Source: Hypsibius dujardini
Lineage: Eukaryota > Tardigrada > Eutardigrada > Parachela > Hypsibiidae
Reading direction: 5' to 3'
DNA length: 22,861 bases
Assembly: GCA_001579985.1 (NCBI GenBank)
Contig: LRSR01007659.1
Location: 1 to 22,861 of the forward strand
Shown here: positions 10,224 to 18,902 of the stretch, in pieces
How positions within the stretch are numbered: the stretch's first letter is position 1
How the letters are laid out: every line of letters starts with the position of its first letter
Translations under genes and position numbers: made by a program
The notes under the pieces: generated by a model
Databases searched by the model: none
The model's input: only the letters and a program-made list of their open reading frames with translations
Told to the model about the DNA's origin: nothing

Positions 10224-10445
10224 ATGATTTTCCGGTTTTATTTCAAGTTTGTTGTAGGCGTAGATGAGCTGCTGAAAAATTTGGCGGATTTGCAGCGCGA
10301 CTGCCTGACGGCGCTGGAGATTTTCGCCAATTATACGGCTCGCTTGATTGCTGACAACTATTTGGCACCGAAGTTTTCTGAGATTTTAAGGGAGAAATTG
10401 GCGGCACAGAGCGACGCCAAAGACGTTTTCTGCCGTTTTGGCTGA
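10224..10445 (+). CDS. unassigned exon-like open frame
   Basis: The plus strand encodes a helical, ordinary-looking segment (VDELLKNLADLQRDCLTALE, then FANYTARLIADNYLAPKFSE) ending in TGA at 10443. A pyrimidine-rich stretch ending TTGTTGTAG stands just before GCGTAGATGAG at 10257 and could be a splice acceptor. The opposite strand is also open but has a biased, unlikely composition. I do not recognise a family. It may be a lone exon of a host gene or chance. Confidence 0.25.
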   Translation: MIFRFYFKFVVGVDELLKNLADLQRDCLTALEIFANYTARLIADNYLAPKFSEILREKLAAQSDAKDVFCRFG

Positions 10446-10486
10446 ACTTTACGACGTCCTGCCAAGTGGGGTTTGTGAGGATTTCT

Positions 10487-10655
10487 TCATCGATCAATCG
10501 ATCAATCAGTCTATCAATCCATCAATCAATCCATACATCAATCCATCCATCAATCAATCCATCTATCAATCAATCCATCGATCAATGCATCCATTAATCC
10601 ATCCATCAATCAATCCATCAATCTATTTGTTCTGTTGTCTGTCTGTCTGTTTTTC
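10487..10655. repeat. (ATCA/ATCC)n microsatellite followed by (TGTC)n
   Basis: Imperfect tetranucleotide repeats of ATCA and ATCC fill 10487-10627, followed by a short TCTG run to 10650. The Ser-Ile-Asn-Pro repeat frame over it is an artefact. Confidence 0.95.
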
Positions 10656-11021
10656 TGTTTGTTTACAGGCGTTGTTCTTTTTTTTAAGGATGAGATCAGA
10701 CCGATTCGAACGGGGTTAATCTGTCGTTCCGCGAGGAATTTGGCATCAATACAAGAGTAGTGAGCCGCGTCCATAGAGACGTACCACATGAACAAGCTAA
10801 ACAAAATACGTCGATTGACTGATTTGTTTAAAGGATAATAAAATGATTTGTAGTTAAATTTCATCACTTAAATTGCAGTTCATCAATTTATTAGGAACAT
10901 AATGATTGGGTAATTTTACACAGAACAGCTACAGTACCCGGCATTGAAATCACACCCAATTACCGTCATAAAATGAAAAAATCTCTCCGAATTAGCAAAA
11001 AAATTATGAGTCGCCGTTTAA
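10656..11021. other. AT-rich intergenic DNA
   Basis: No gene is recognised. A minus-strand open stretch at 10800-10690 could be an exon remnant but resembles nothing known to me. The segment 10760-10784, read on minus, matches 18731-18755 on plus at 23 of 25 bases, so it belongs to a dispersed repeat. Confidence 0.4.
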
Positions 11022-11058
11022 TAATATAAATCAAGAAATAAATATGACGAAAAAAATT
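11022..11058. repeat. 37-bp direct repeat, left copy
   Basis: The segment starting TAATATAAATCAAGAAATAA and ending GACGAAAAAAATT is repeated without a mismatch at 13677-13713, 2655 bp away. Flanks outside the 37 bp differ at both sites. Together the copies bracket the satellite plus 28S segment. Confidence 0.95.
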
Positions 11059-11092
11059 GGGGGTTGAGGGGGCGAAGCCCCCTCACTCAACC
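11059..11092. repeat. GC-rich hairpin at the left edge of the rDNA block
   Basis: GGTTGAGGGGGC-GAA-GCCCCCTCACTCAACC folds with an inner stem GAGGGGGC/GCCCCCTC and an outer GGTTGA/TCAACC stem that competes with the inner one for a 4-nt bulge. The core GCGAAGC is known as an exceptionally stable DNA mini-hairpin. It starts one base after the 37-bp direct repeat and stands out sharply from its AT-rich surroundings. Confidence 0.85.
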
Positions 11093-11139
11093 ATAATAAT
11101 AAATTACTGTTTTTCAACATTGGTTATTAAAACTAATTT

Positions 11140-11430
11140 GATGGATCGATTAAACAATTGATTGACGGATTGATTGATCGTAAGATCGATCGATCAATTG
11201 AATGATTGATCGTGTGATTGGCTGTACAATTGATTGATGGATTGATTGATTGACGGATTGCTAGATAAATTGGGGTTTGATTGATGGATTGAATTAATAT
11301 CCGAAAGAATGATTGATTGATTGACGGATTGATCGTATAATCGACTGATTGAATGATGGATCGGTTGATGGAATGATTGAATTATCGGCCGTTTATTTGA
11401 TTGAAAGATTGTCGGATAGATTGATACATC
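11140..11430. repeat. (TGAT/TGAC)n degenerate tetranucleotide array
   Basis: Imperfect GATTGATTGA-type repeats run through this stretch, the complement of the ATCA arrays elsewhere in the window. The Ser-Ile-Asn-Gln repeat frame on minus is an artefact. Confidence 0.9.
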
Positions 11431-11594
11431 TATATGTCGGAATGGAATTACACACCCCAATTTCTCTGATATTTTTTTCACAGAATGGACTAAATATCTA
11501 GATTTTGGAGCAATATTTCGTTTGCAACTGAGTCCTGGGTTTGGCGCGCAGCAATAGTAGTTGACAATTGATAAAAAAAATTTGGCCACTTATC

Positions 11595-11900
11595 CTTTTT
11601 TTTATTACTGTTCATCAGTGAAATAATAGTACTTCCGCTCATGGTGTTTATTTCTTACTGTTCATGAACAAATAAATAATAAATGAATAAATAAATGAAT
11701 AAATAATATTTCTGTTTATCATGTTTTCTTAATACTGTTCATCATTGAAATAATATTACTGTTCATTTTTCAAATATTACCTTTTTATTCACTTATTACT
11801 GTTAATTTTTCGATTAATACCCTTTTAATCACTTATTACTGTTCATTTTTCAAATACTATCCTTTTATTCACTTTGCTTTAAAAACCCAATATAAACCCA
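11595..11900. repeat. AT-rich satellite, left cluster (about 40-bp unit)
   Basis: The motif TTATTACTGTTCATTTTTCAA, followed by a variable ATACCCTTTTATTCAC tail, recurs at about 11595, 11656, 11732, 11753, 11804 and 11834. At 11871-11905 a side motif (CACTTTGCTTTAAAAACCCAATA) resembles one seen twice in the right cluster. An AATAAATG-type simple repeat (11668-11705) is mixed in. Confidence 0.85.
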
Positions 11901-11949
11901 TTAAAATATTTGGGCTCTTCTTTGAGTTTCAACATCTATATTAGGAGAG

Positions 11950-12083
11950 AAATGTCTGAGCAGCAATCAACAAAATGCGAAGCATATGCTTCACGGTTGA
12001 CTGATTGAGGGATACCGATGTGGCTATTGCGAGATTCGTCTTGTGCCCAATGCTGCCGAAACAATTTAAATCGAAACGGCGGT

Positions 12084-12116
<33 letters not shown>

Positions 12117-12130
12117 TACTGTCATCTATT

Positions 12131-12161
<31 letters not shown>

Positions 12162-12191
12162 CAACGAGATTTTTACTGTCCCTATCTACTG

Positions 12192-12225
<34 letters not shown>

Positions 12226-13048
12226 CAGAATCAGCGAGGATAGAAGACTCTGTTGAGCTTGACTCCAGTCTGACACAGTGGGGCGACATGAAAGGTGTAG
12301 CATAAGTGGGAGCCAGCAATGGCGCCAGTGAAGTACCACTACTTTCATCGTTTCTTCACTAATTCAGTAATGCGGAATTCAGGTGCTTCGGCAGCTTCAC
12401 TTCTCGCCTTAAGCCTTTGCTTCGGCATTGGCGATCCGTTCTGATAACAGGGTCGAGCGGGAAGTTTGACTGGGGCGGTACATCTGTCAAACGGTAACGC
12501 AGGTGTCCTAAGGCAAGCTCAGCGAAGACAGAAACCTCGCGTAGAGCAAAAGCTTGCTTGATTAAGATTTTCAGTACGAATACAGACCTTGAAAGCGAGG
12601 CTTATCGATCCTTTTGACTCTAAAAGTTTCAGCAAGAGGTGTCAGAAAAGGTACCACAGGGATAACTGGAGTGTGGCGGCCAAGCGTTCATAGCGACGTC
12701 GCTTTTTGATCCTTCGTTGTCGGCTCTTCCTATCATTGTGATGCAGCTATCGCCCGCTAACAGGGAACAGGAGCTGGGTTTAGACCGTCGTGAAACAAAT
12801 TAGTTTTATCCTACTGATGACTGGTTGTTGCAATGGTAATCCTGCTCAGTACGAGAGGAACCGCAGGTTTGGACATTAGGCACACGTGCTTGGTTATACA
12901 CGCTAGCTCGGCCGGCTTCTGGTCACACACCAGATAAACGTGAAGGCGAGAAATCGTCGGTAGACGATCTAAGTACCGGTCGGGGTATCTGTTGAGACTC
13001 ATCCTTTGACCGGAAGATTTGTCCGCATTAGACGGACACGTCATCCGG
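11950..13048 (+). rRNA. 28S rRNA 3' part (domain IV to 3' end), probable pseudogene
   Basis: The stretch follows eukaryotic large-subunit rRNA from before helix 69 to the 3' end. Landmarks are AACTATGACTCTCTTAAGG (R2 target, nick point 12105/12106), GCGAAACCACAGCCAAGGGA (12194-12213), TTTGACTGGGGCGGTACA, ACCACAGGGATAACTGG of the peptidyl-transferase centre (12653-12669), GCTGGGTTTAGACCGTCGTG, the sarcin-ricin loop AGTACGAGAGGAACC (12848-12862) and 3'-terminal GTAGACGATC...GGTCGGGGTAT (12960-12990). Signs of decay are a U83-C97 type mismatch inside helix 69 (12083 against 12097), a 10-bp tandem duplication GTCATCTATT/GTCATCTAAT (12121-12140) just past the R2 site, and loss of about 20 nt in the helix 91 region near 12745. 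No 18S, 5.8S or 5' 28S is present. A very fast-evolving functional rRNA piece is the alternative; a pseudogene is more likely. Confidence 0.9.
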
Positions 13049-13065
13049 TTTTAAAGCTTTTTCTA

Positions 13066-13480
13066 TTTCCCTTATTACTGTTCATATTTCAAATAATACC
13101 CTTTTATTCCCTTATTACTGTTCATTTTTCAAATATAACCCTTTTATACACTTGGCTAAAAATCCAATAAAATACCCTTTTATTCACTTACTTATTACTG
13201 TTCATATTTCAAATAATACCCTTTATTCCTTATTACTGTTCATATTTCAAATAATACCCTTTATCATTTATTATTGTTCATATTTCAAATAATACCCTTT
13301 TAATCACTTATTACTGTTCATATTTCAAATAATACCCTTTTAATCACTTAATACTATTCATTTTTCAAATAATACCCTTTAATACACTTGGCTAAAAATC
13401 CAATAAAATACCATTACTGTTCATATTCGAAATATTACCCCTTTGTTCTTTTATTAATTACTATCTATATTTGAAATAAT
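13066..13480. repeat. AT-rich satellite, right cluster (about 40-bp unit)
   Basis: Copies of TTATTACTGTTCATATTTCA followed by AATAATACCCTTTTAATCAC begin at about 13074, 13115, 13192, 13230, 13267, 13309, 13349 and 13415, in the same orientation as the left cluster. A side motif CACTTGGCTAAAAATCCAAT occurs at about 13150 and 13386. The array starts within 30 bp of the 28S 3' end. Confidence 0.9.
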
Positions 13481-13561
13481 ATAATTTTCACTTGTGTTTA
13501 CTTTTCATTGTTCATCATGAACAAAATGTTTGTTTGTTCATCAGTATTGGTAATATAGGTA

Positions 13562-13628
13562 CCGACAAAAGGTCGGACAAACACAGTACATGTTTTTGGT
13601 TCCCCCTGACCTTCTAAAGGTGCGGGGG
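13562..13628. repeat. two hairpins near the right edge of the rDNA block
   Basis: CCGAC/GTCGG closes a 5-nt loop at 13562-13576. At 13602-13628, CCCCCTGACCTT-CTA-AAGGTGCGGGGG forms a long stem interrupted by a two-base mismatch. They lie 50-115 bp inside the right 37-bp direct repeat, loosely mirroring the GC hairpin next to the left repeat. Confidence 0.65.
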
Positions 13629-13676
13629 TTTACATATGCTTTCACCGATTAGTCGTCGGAAAAAGCTTATGTCTTG

Positions 13677-13713
13677 TAATATAAATCAAGAAATAAATAT
13701 GACGAAAAAAATT
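13677..13713. repeat. 37-bp direct repeat, right copy
   Basis: Perfect copy of 11022-11058. The sequence before it (AAGCTTATGTCTTG) and after it (ACGTTAACTGC) is unrelated to the flanks of the left copy. Confidence 0.95.
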
Positions 13714-13769
13714 ACGTTAACTGCATAAGCGTCTGCTCACAGGCTTTTCGAATTAAACTTGAACATCGC

Positions 13770-14393
13770 CAGACAGGATTGTTCTTGTTAACGACAGAGT
13801 CCTCGTTGGCCTGATTGCACCACAGGTGCACTCCGTCCCAAAGCAAGTGATTGAATTTGTCGAAGCGGAAACGTTAACGAAGCGTAAGCCCTTTGCCCAG
13901 TACCTCAAGGGCAGCGTTCAGTTGATTGACAACCACTTTGGGTTGGTAAGTCGGGCATCCGTGCGGCAGCCTGGCGAATTGGTGCAAGACGTCTACAATA
14001 ACAATAGAACGAGTAGACTCGCGCAGCGTTTTGATAGTGCCATCTATCATATTAACGCAACTACGAACAAATTCACCGACTGTCGGTGATGGGGCGCCAT
14101 TGAGTCAGATAGTTCTTGACGTTGTTGGTGCCACAAATAAGGACCAGCAGCTGAGCTCCTTTGCGCTCAATTGACAACGAGCCACGGGCAATGTGATCAA
14201 CTTCATCAATGGTTGCACCCGCGTAAAGGTGTATGAACACCTGGCAATCGGCTATCTTCTCAAACTTGTGGATAAGGCCACGCGCAAGGGAATAACCAAT
14301 GATGGTAATGGGCAGCCCTTTCGCACCCAAGTTCTGGGAGTGATTCTGTTCGCTGCTGGGGCGACGGGTCTCCCGGTAACGGCTGAGAAAAGT
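13770..14393 (-). pseudogene. SGNH/GDSL hydrolase-like remnant
   Basis: On minus, block I reads ITIIGYSLARGL (about 14309-14275), where the family normally has GDS with the nucleophile Ser; here Asp is Tyr. A GAT motif follows (HLYAGATIDEVDH), then the block III-like LVLICGTNN (about 14140-14110). After a frameshift near 14110-14075 the frame continues with SIVIVDVLHQFARLP and ends with block V LLWDGVHLW, whose Asp and His (13837-13820) would complete the triad. A TAA at 13876-13874 interrupts it. A pyrimidine-rich stretch ending TTTGCAG at 14394 is a good splice acceptor, so an upstream exon may exist. SGNH domains of this style are common both as animal genes and in LINE ORF1 proteins; I cannot say which this was. 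Confidence 0.6.
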
Positions 14394-14419
14394 CTGCAAA
14401 CAAAAAACAAGCATGAGTT

Positions 14420-15112
14420 ATAATATAGAATGAGCTGCTGCATAGAGGTAAAATTACGCGCACACCGTTTAATCTTGAAAGTCATTCCTAAGTATTTAAT
14501 AAATATCACGGAGTATATTCTTCAGCGTAATATTTTCAATTTTAAGGGCCGAAACACTATTAAAACAACGCTCCATAGCACTATTACTGATGTTTCATTT
14601 TTTTAGTATCCTGAAAACGGAATGATAATATTACAATGATAACACTAACAAAAATTAGGGAATGTAGTGAATGGATACCCACAACTGTACCATGGTTAGT
14701 CAATGCTTCTTCTCACTGCACCACATAGCCTAATTGGACTTTAATTATATTTAACTTACTGCCCTACTACTTTATATACTACTAATACCCTTTATAAGGC
14801 CCTACTGCAGGCATGTAATAAAACACACATACGAGCATTTTAAGAATTGGCTCTGAACATTGTAAAGAACACAACAGACCTCTTTTTGGACGAACTTTAA
14901 ATTTGTCGACGCTGGAGGCGACCGCTGAAGCTCCTTGCTTTAAAAAAATATCCCGCTAAAACCAAAAAAGACATACTGTTTCAAAAAGAAAGATTCTTTG
15001 TAGCTATTTTTCCGACTTTAGCTTCGATAATCGGCGCTACAATCAGCCGATAATATGGACACTTTCTATATTGTTCCCGAACAACAGATGAAACGACCAA
15101 TTACTAATTACT
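14420..15112. other. AT-rich intergenic DNA, nothing recognised
   Basis: No open frame with coding character, RNA gene or tandem repeat is visible between the SGNH remnant and the ORF beginning at 15113. Confidence 0.5.
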
Positions 15113-15740
15113 AATTCTCACTATTTTACGTTAAATGACGTCCTCACCAAACTGAAAGTTCCTGAAGCCTTCGAAGTGCTTTCGTTGGACCAACTGACAA
15201 ATGAAACTCTTTCAAGGAACAATCTCACGGAGTGGCAACGAGCCGAAATGTTGTCTCACGATCTTCAACGATTCATGGCACTTAGACCAATAGCATTTTA
15301 TGACGATAAATCCGCCTTGCAGGCTCTCGTGGAAACAACCCAATCAGTTCAAAAATCTAAAAAGTCATCCAAAAAACCATTATTTGAGCTACGCGAGCAG
15401 TCCATCTTCACCACTTCCACAGCATCACGAGACCCCCAGAAGACCTTCGCCACCTAAAAGTTTTAAATCTCCAGTGCCAATACTAGCGGAAGCGTTAGGC
15501 TTTCCAGGCCTCAATCCGGCAAAATTGTCTGGCGAATCGGGTGAGACATCTATTAAAGGAGAAGAAAAGAAAAAACAAAACGAATCAAAAACAAAGCATG
15601 GGATTGATTCGGTGACGCATAACATGACAACACAGTCAAAAGAGGTTGGAGGCCCAACTCCTCAAGTAGGAAAAGAGGTGCTAATGCACCCTTCCGTGAC
15701 GGGTTATCCTAAAACAAGAATTTGCTGGCAAATTATTTAA
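15113..15740 (+). pseudogene. unidentified ORF upstream of PolB (frameshifted)
   Basis: An open frame runs from about 15113 (VLTKLKVPEAFEVLSLDQLT, then EWQRAEMLSHDLQRFMALRP) to a stop at 15457. A second frame overlaps it and continues to 15740 with a Ser/Pro-rich part (SSPSSPLPQHHETPRRPSPP) and a Lys/Glu-rich part. One frameshift at 15365-15410 would join a helical N-terminal domain to a disordered tail. It lies on the same strand just upstream of the Polinton-type polymerase and may be an accessory gene of that element. I do not recognise the family. Confidence 0.4.
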
Positions 15741-15749
15741 GATGGAGAG

Positions 15750-17890
15750 GTTTGCACTTATTGTGATTCATTTTGGCGAAAGGACGAGATGGAATTGCGT
15801 ATCTTCCTGTTGTGATGATGACGAGAGCACCAATGTGGAGAAGTTTATTGTGCAACGTGCCATGTTTTTGCCCAACCAGGTGAACATGTTTGTTATATGG
15901 CATCCGAGAAAATTACACCGGAGCTGCTACAGAAACACAATGACGTTAAGTTTCTTCATTTTGACTTTGAGTGTTGTCGGAATCATGAAATAGTGTTTGT
16001 GCCTAACATGGCTGTCGTTCAGTATGATGATGGAAACCAGCATGTTATTCCTGAAGACATGTTTGAGTTTGGACTTGACATCACGGATGATTTATGCTCC
16101 TTTCTTTTTGAACCCTGTTACCAATTTTTTTTTTCTGGATGTAAAGGCGTTCAATATTAAATTTCGGGATACCTTTAATTACAATCCTTCGTCGTTAGCA
16201 AACTGGGCAAAAACTTTTAGCCTCAAGGAGATCAAGAGTAATTTCCCGCCCGACCTGAACAGCCAAAATTATTGGGGGAAGAAGATTAGCTATCCAAATC
16301 GAGAACTGTACGGCTATTCCGGTATGCGGAAGAAGGAAAGGAAGCATATCATCAAGTTCTACAGGAAAGACCGCTGGAAGAAAAAAAATGTTTTTGATGT
16401 ACGCGCGGAACTTCTTGCTTATTGTGTCCAGGATGTCATTTCGCTCCGGTGTTGCTCCCAGGAACTGCGTCAATTGTTCATGGAGGTATCGGGCGGACTG
16501 TGCTGTTATTCTTCAGCGCTCACGATTGCAGGACTGTGTGAATTTTCTTGAAGAGCTCGCCTTCTAAAGCTAAACCTCATTGCTCTGGTTCAACCTCTGA
16601 CGAAGCGAACCAAGTCCATTGGTGCCGAAAAATGGTTGGCTGTAGTTGCTATAGAAGAAAACACGCATATCGAAAAGGAATTTCGAGTTCGAAAGTTTTT
16701 TGTTGATGGTAACAAAAACAGTTTTTTCATGCTTTGTCTCTAAACTTGTTTTACTATTTATATATTTTTATTTTTGCAAGATTTTTTCCGGAATTTAAAC
16801 GGGTTTATGATTTTAGGGTTGTTAATAGCATAGTCATGCGACCCACACAAACACAGATACTGTGCACGCCCATTTAGGCCAAACAATGTCGGAACTTTAT
16901 AAGTGGATCTTGACACGCAAAAAAACTATTCTGAATCAGCATTACACGTTGAAAATTGTCTGGGAATGCGAGTACAAACAGCGAACGCAAAACGACTCTT
17001 TGTTTAAATCAGCAGTAGATTCCATCAAAGTGCGCGAAAGAATGGATTCCAGAAAGGCATGATATAGTAAATCATCATTTTGTTTGTCAAATTTTACTCG
17101 GCTCAATTAATTGTTTTCAATTAGGAGGGAGAGTCAACGCTGCAATTCTTTACTATCGAATACAACCTGGAAAGCGCATATTATTTAACGATGTCTGTTT
17201 GCTATATCCGTGACTTTTTTGCATTTCGTTGTAAATTTATTATTTATATCGATGTTTTCATTTCTTAAAATACATCATTCAAACATTCAAGTACCCTATC
17301 GATTCCTATCAAGTCGTTACGAGAGACTTTCAGGACGTTTCCCATTATTTGGACTCATCTTTGCTAGGATTTTACCACCGCAGAACCTTTTCATTCCGGT
17401 CCTGCCCTTTCGTGAAATAAACTTCTTTTCACGCTTTGTCGTAGCTGTGCAAACGGGAACAATCAAGACGCTGCATGTGGCTACAAGGAAAAAGAGCGCT
17501 GTCTGACGGGTGTTTGATGAGTTTATTTCTAAATTGTTCAATGATAGCCGTGAGCAACATTTGTTCTTGATAAAGTGCACGCCGGAAGTGGAGATGGCGT
17601 TCAGCCACGGATACGTTATTCAGGAATTTCATGAAGTGTGGCACCATCCGGCGTCTATGACGCAGCTGTTTGCGGATTACATCAACCTGTTTGTCGGACT
17701 GAAAGTTCACATCAGAACACATCAGTCCACATCAGTACCATCTCACATCAGAACAGATAAACAGAGAGAAGACTTCGTCACCGAGTTCTTCGAGTCGGAG
17801 TCGGTTCGGCTGGACCCAACAAAAATTGTCGTGAATGCTGGTTTACGACAGCTGGCAAAACTCTGTTTTAATTCTTTTTGGGGTACGTAG
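15750..17890 (+). pseudogene. Polinton/Maverick-type protein-primed family B DNA polymerase (decayed)
   Basis: Pieces appear in correct order across shifting frames: a Cys/His metal-binding stretch (CATCHVFAQPGEHVCY, about 15855-15905); exonuclease motif I FLHFDFEC (15951-15974); FRDTFNY and LANWAKTFSLKEIKSNFPPD (16160-16255); ELYGYSGMRKKERKHI (16300-16350); the exo III-like AYCVQDVISLRCCS (16418-16460); SELYKWILTRKKTILNQHYT and IVWECEYKQR (16890-16985); polymerase motif A FNDVCLLYP (17184-17210); YFGLIFARILPPQNLFIPVLP (17340-17410); EVWHHPASMTQLFADYI (17634-17684); and motif B with LAKLCFNSFWG (17849-17882). The exo II region is missing and motif C (DTDS) is not seen. Stops and frameshifts make it inactive. 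Such polymerases replicate Polintons, adintoviruses and related linear DNA elements; no integrase, protease or capsid gene is visible here. Confidence 0.85.
17067..17124 (+). other. candidate 58-nt spliceosomal intron in the polymerase
   Basis: GTAAATCATC opens and a pyrimidine-rich TTGTTTTCAATTAG closes a 58-nt AT-rich insert between the segments IKVRERMDSRKA and GRVNAAILYYRIQPGKRI. Removing it keeps the reading frame (phase 1). A stop two codons before the donor is a separate lesion. A second AT-rich gap at 16709-16816 also has GT and AG ends but does not preserve the frame. Confidence 0.4.
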
Positions 17891-17954
17891 GACTAATATT
17901 TAAATCAAAACTTCAAAATCAAATATAAATAAATGGGTTTTTGTTTGTACTTCT

Positions 17955-18185
17955 TAACGCAGACTCAGAATCAATCAATCAAATTCAATCGATCAATCGG
18001 TCGATGAAATTCAATCAATCAATCAATTAATAAAATTCAGTTAATCAATCAAATGATGAAATTCAATCAATCAATTTATCAATCAATCAATTAATCAATC
18101 AATCAGTTGATGAAATTCATTTAACCAATCATTCTATCTATCATTCGATCAGTTGATAAAATTCAATCAATCATTTATTCAAATT
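17955..18185. repeat. (AATC)n microsatellite, imperfect
   Basis: Repeated AATCAATCAATC blocks alternate with GATGAAATTC, giving a higher-order pattern of about 35-50 bp. It begins about 70 bp after the polymerase frame is lost at a GTACGT sequence (17883). Confidence 0.9.
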
Positions 18186-18189
18186 CAAA

Positions 18190-18540
18190 TAATTGAAGCA
18201 CGCACTCTGACACATATTTAATTACTACATTCCCCAATTACTCTTATCTGTTGTGCATTTCTGGCCATTTTTTGTTGATCCGTTTGACTAGGTGCAGCTA
18301 GTATCCACTTGCCTGATAATAGGATAGCAAAAACAATAGAAACTTAATTATAGAACAAACACTTTATTACTTTGCTTTGTCGTGTATTCTTTATTAGCAA
18401 AAATACAACAAGTTTAATAAGTTTCATACCTGTGTCTTTCGGAGACCGTATTCCAAAATCGGCTGTCAATAATTCCGAGGAATAATATCGGGGGATATTA
18501 ATGTGGAAGTTTCTATCATTATGATGAATGATAGACACGG
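18190..18540. other. AT-rich DNA, nothing recognised
   Basis: I see no coding frame of believable composition, RNA gene or tandem array here. Confidence 0.45.
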
Positions 18541-18660
18541 TCTAGGTTTGTGCTCCGCTCGACGAAGTTGGAGGTGACCTACTTTATTACAAATGGAACT
18601 CTAATTCTCACGTCGCAAGTCTTTACGAGCAATTATTACGGTGTTCGTCACATTACAATA
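18541..18660 (+). pseudogene. possible further piece of the Polinton-type polymerase
   Basis: The plus strand reads RFVLRSTKLEVTYFITNG, then TSQVFTSNYYGVRHIT. In this polymerase family the motif B end NSFWGK is followed by FGQRSN and a similar Thr-Lys, Glu-x-x-Tyr pattern, so this may be the continuation of the frame lost at 17883, with the AATC microsatellite sitting in an intron or insertion. The match is short and weak. Confidence 0.3.
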
Positions 18661-18902
18661 GTACAGTACATTCGCTCAGTGCGAGTATGAATGTGTACAC
18701 AGACACACACGTCTGCTGTGTCGTATGTGTGTACGTCTCTGTGAACGCGGCTCACAACTTACAACAAGCACTCGCGATACCTTCCTCGTCGGCTAGGTCA
18801 CCGCTGTACCATATATCGCCGCTGCGTTCCTGTAAGATGGACCCTTTTTTCTTGTTAGAAAGGGCGTAACCATCATACGTGCTCTTGTTTACGCTGTCGC
18901 AG

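Noticed and set aside
10438-10719. Ser-Ile-Asn-Pro repeat protein
   Set aside because: Pure translation of the ATCA/ATCC microsatellite; the same holds for the minus-strand frame at 11194-11589.
10700-10725. tRNA B-box-like CGTTCGAATCGG on minus
   Set aside because: No matching A box or acceptor stem can be folded around it, so neither a tRNA nor a SINE is supported.
11751-11759. TAATATTAC, the nicking nonamer of CRESS-DNA virus origins
   Set aside because: It lies in an AT-rich satellite where such a 9-mer is expected by chance, with only a 4-bp flanking stem and no Rep gene.
13826-14089. 87-residue open frame on plus
   Set aside because: It is the antisense shadow of the SGNH hydrolase remnant, whose motifs read clearly on minus.
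17210-17291. Third GT-AG gap in the polymerase as an intron
   Set aside because: Removing it does not bring the flanking polymerase frames into register, so it may be an insertion or decay.
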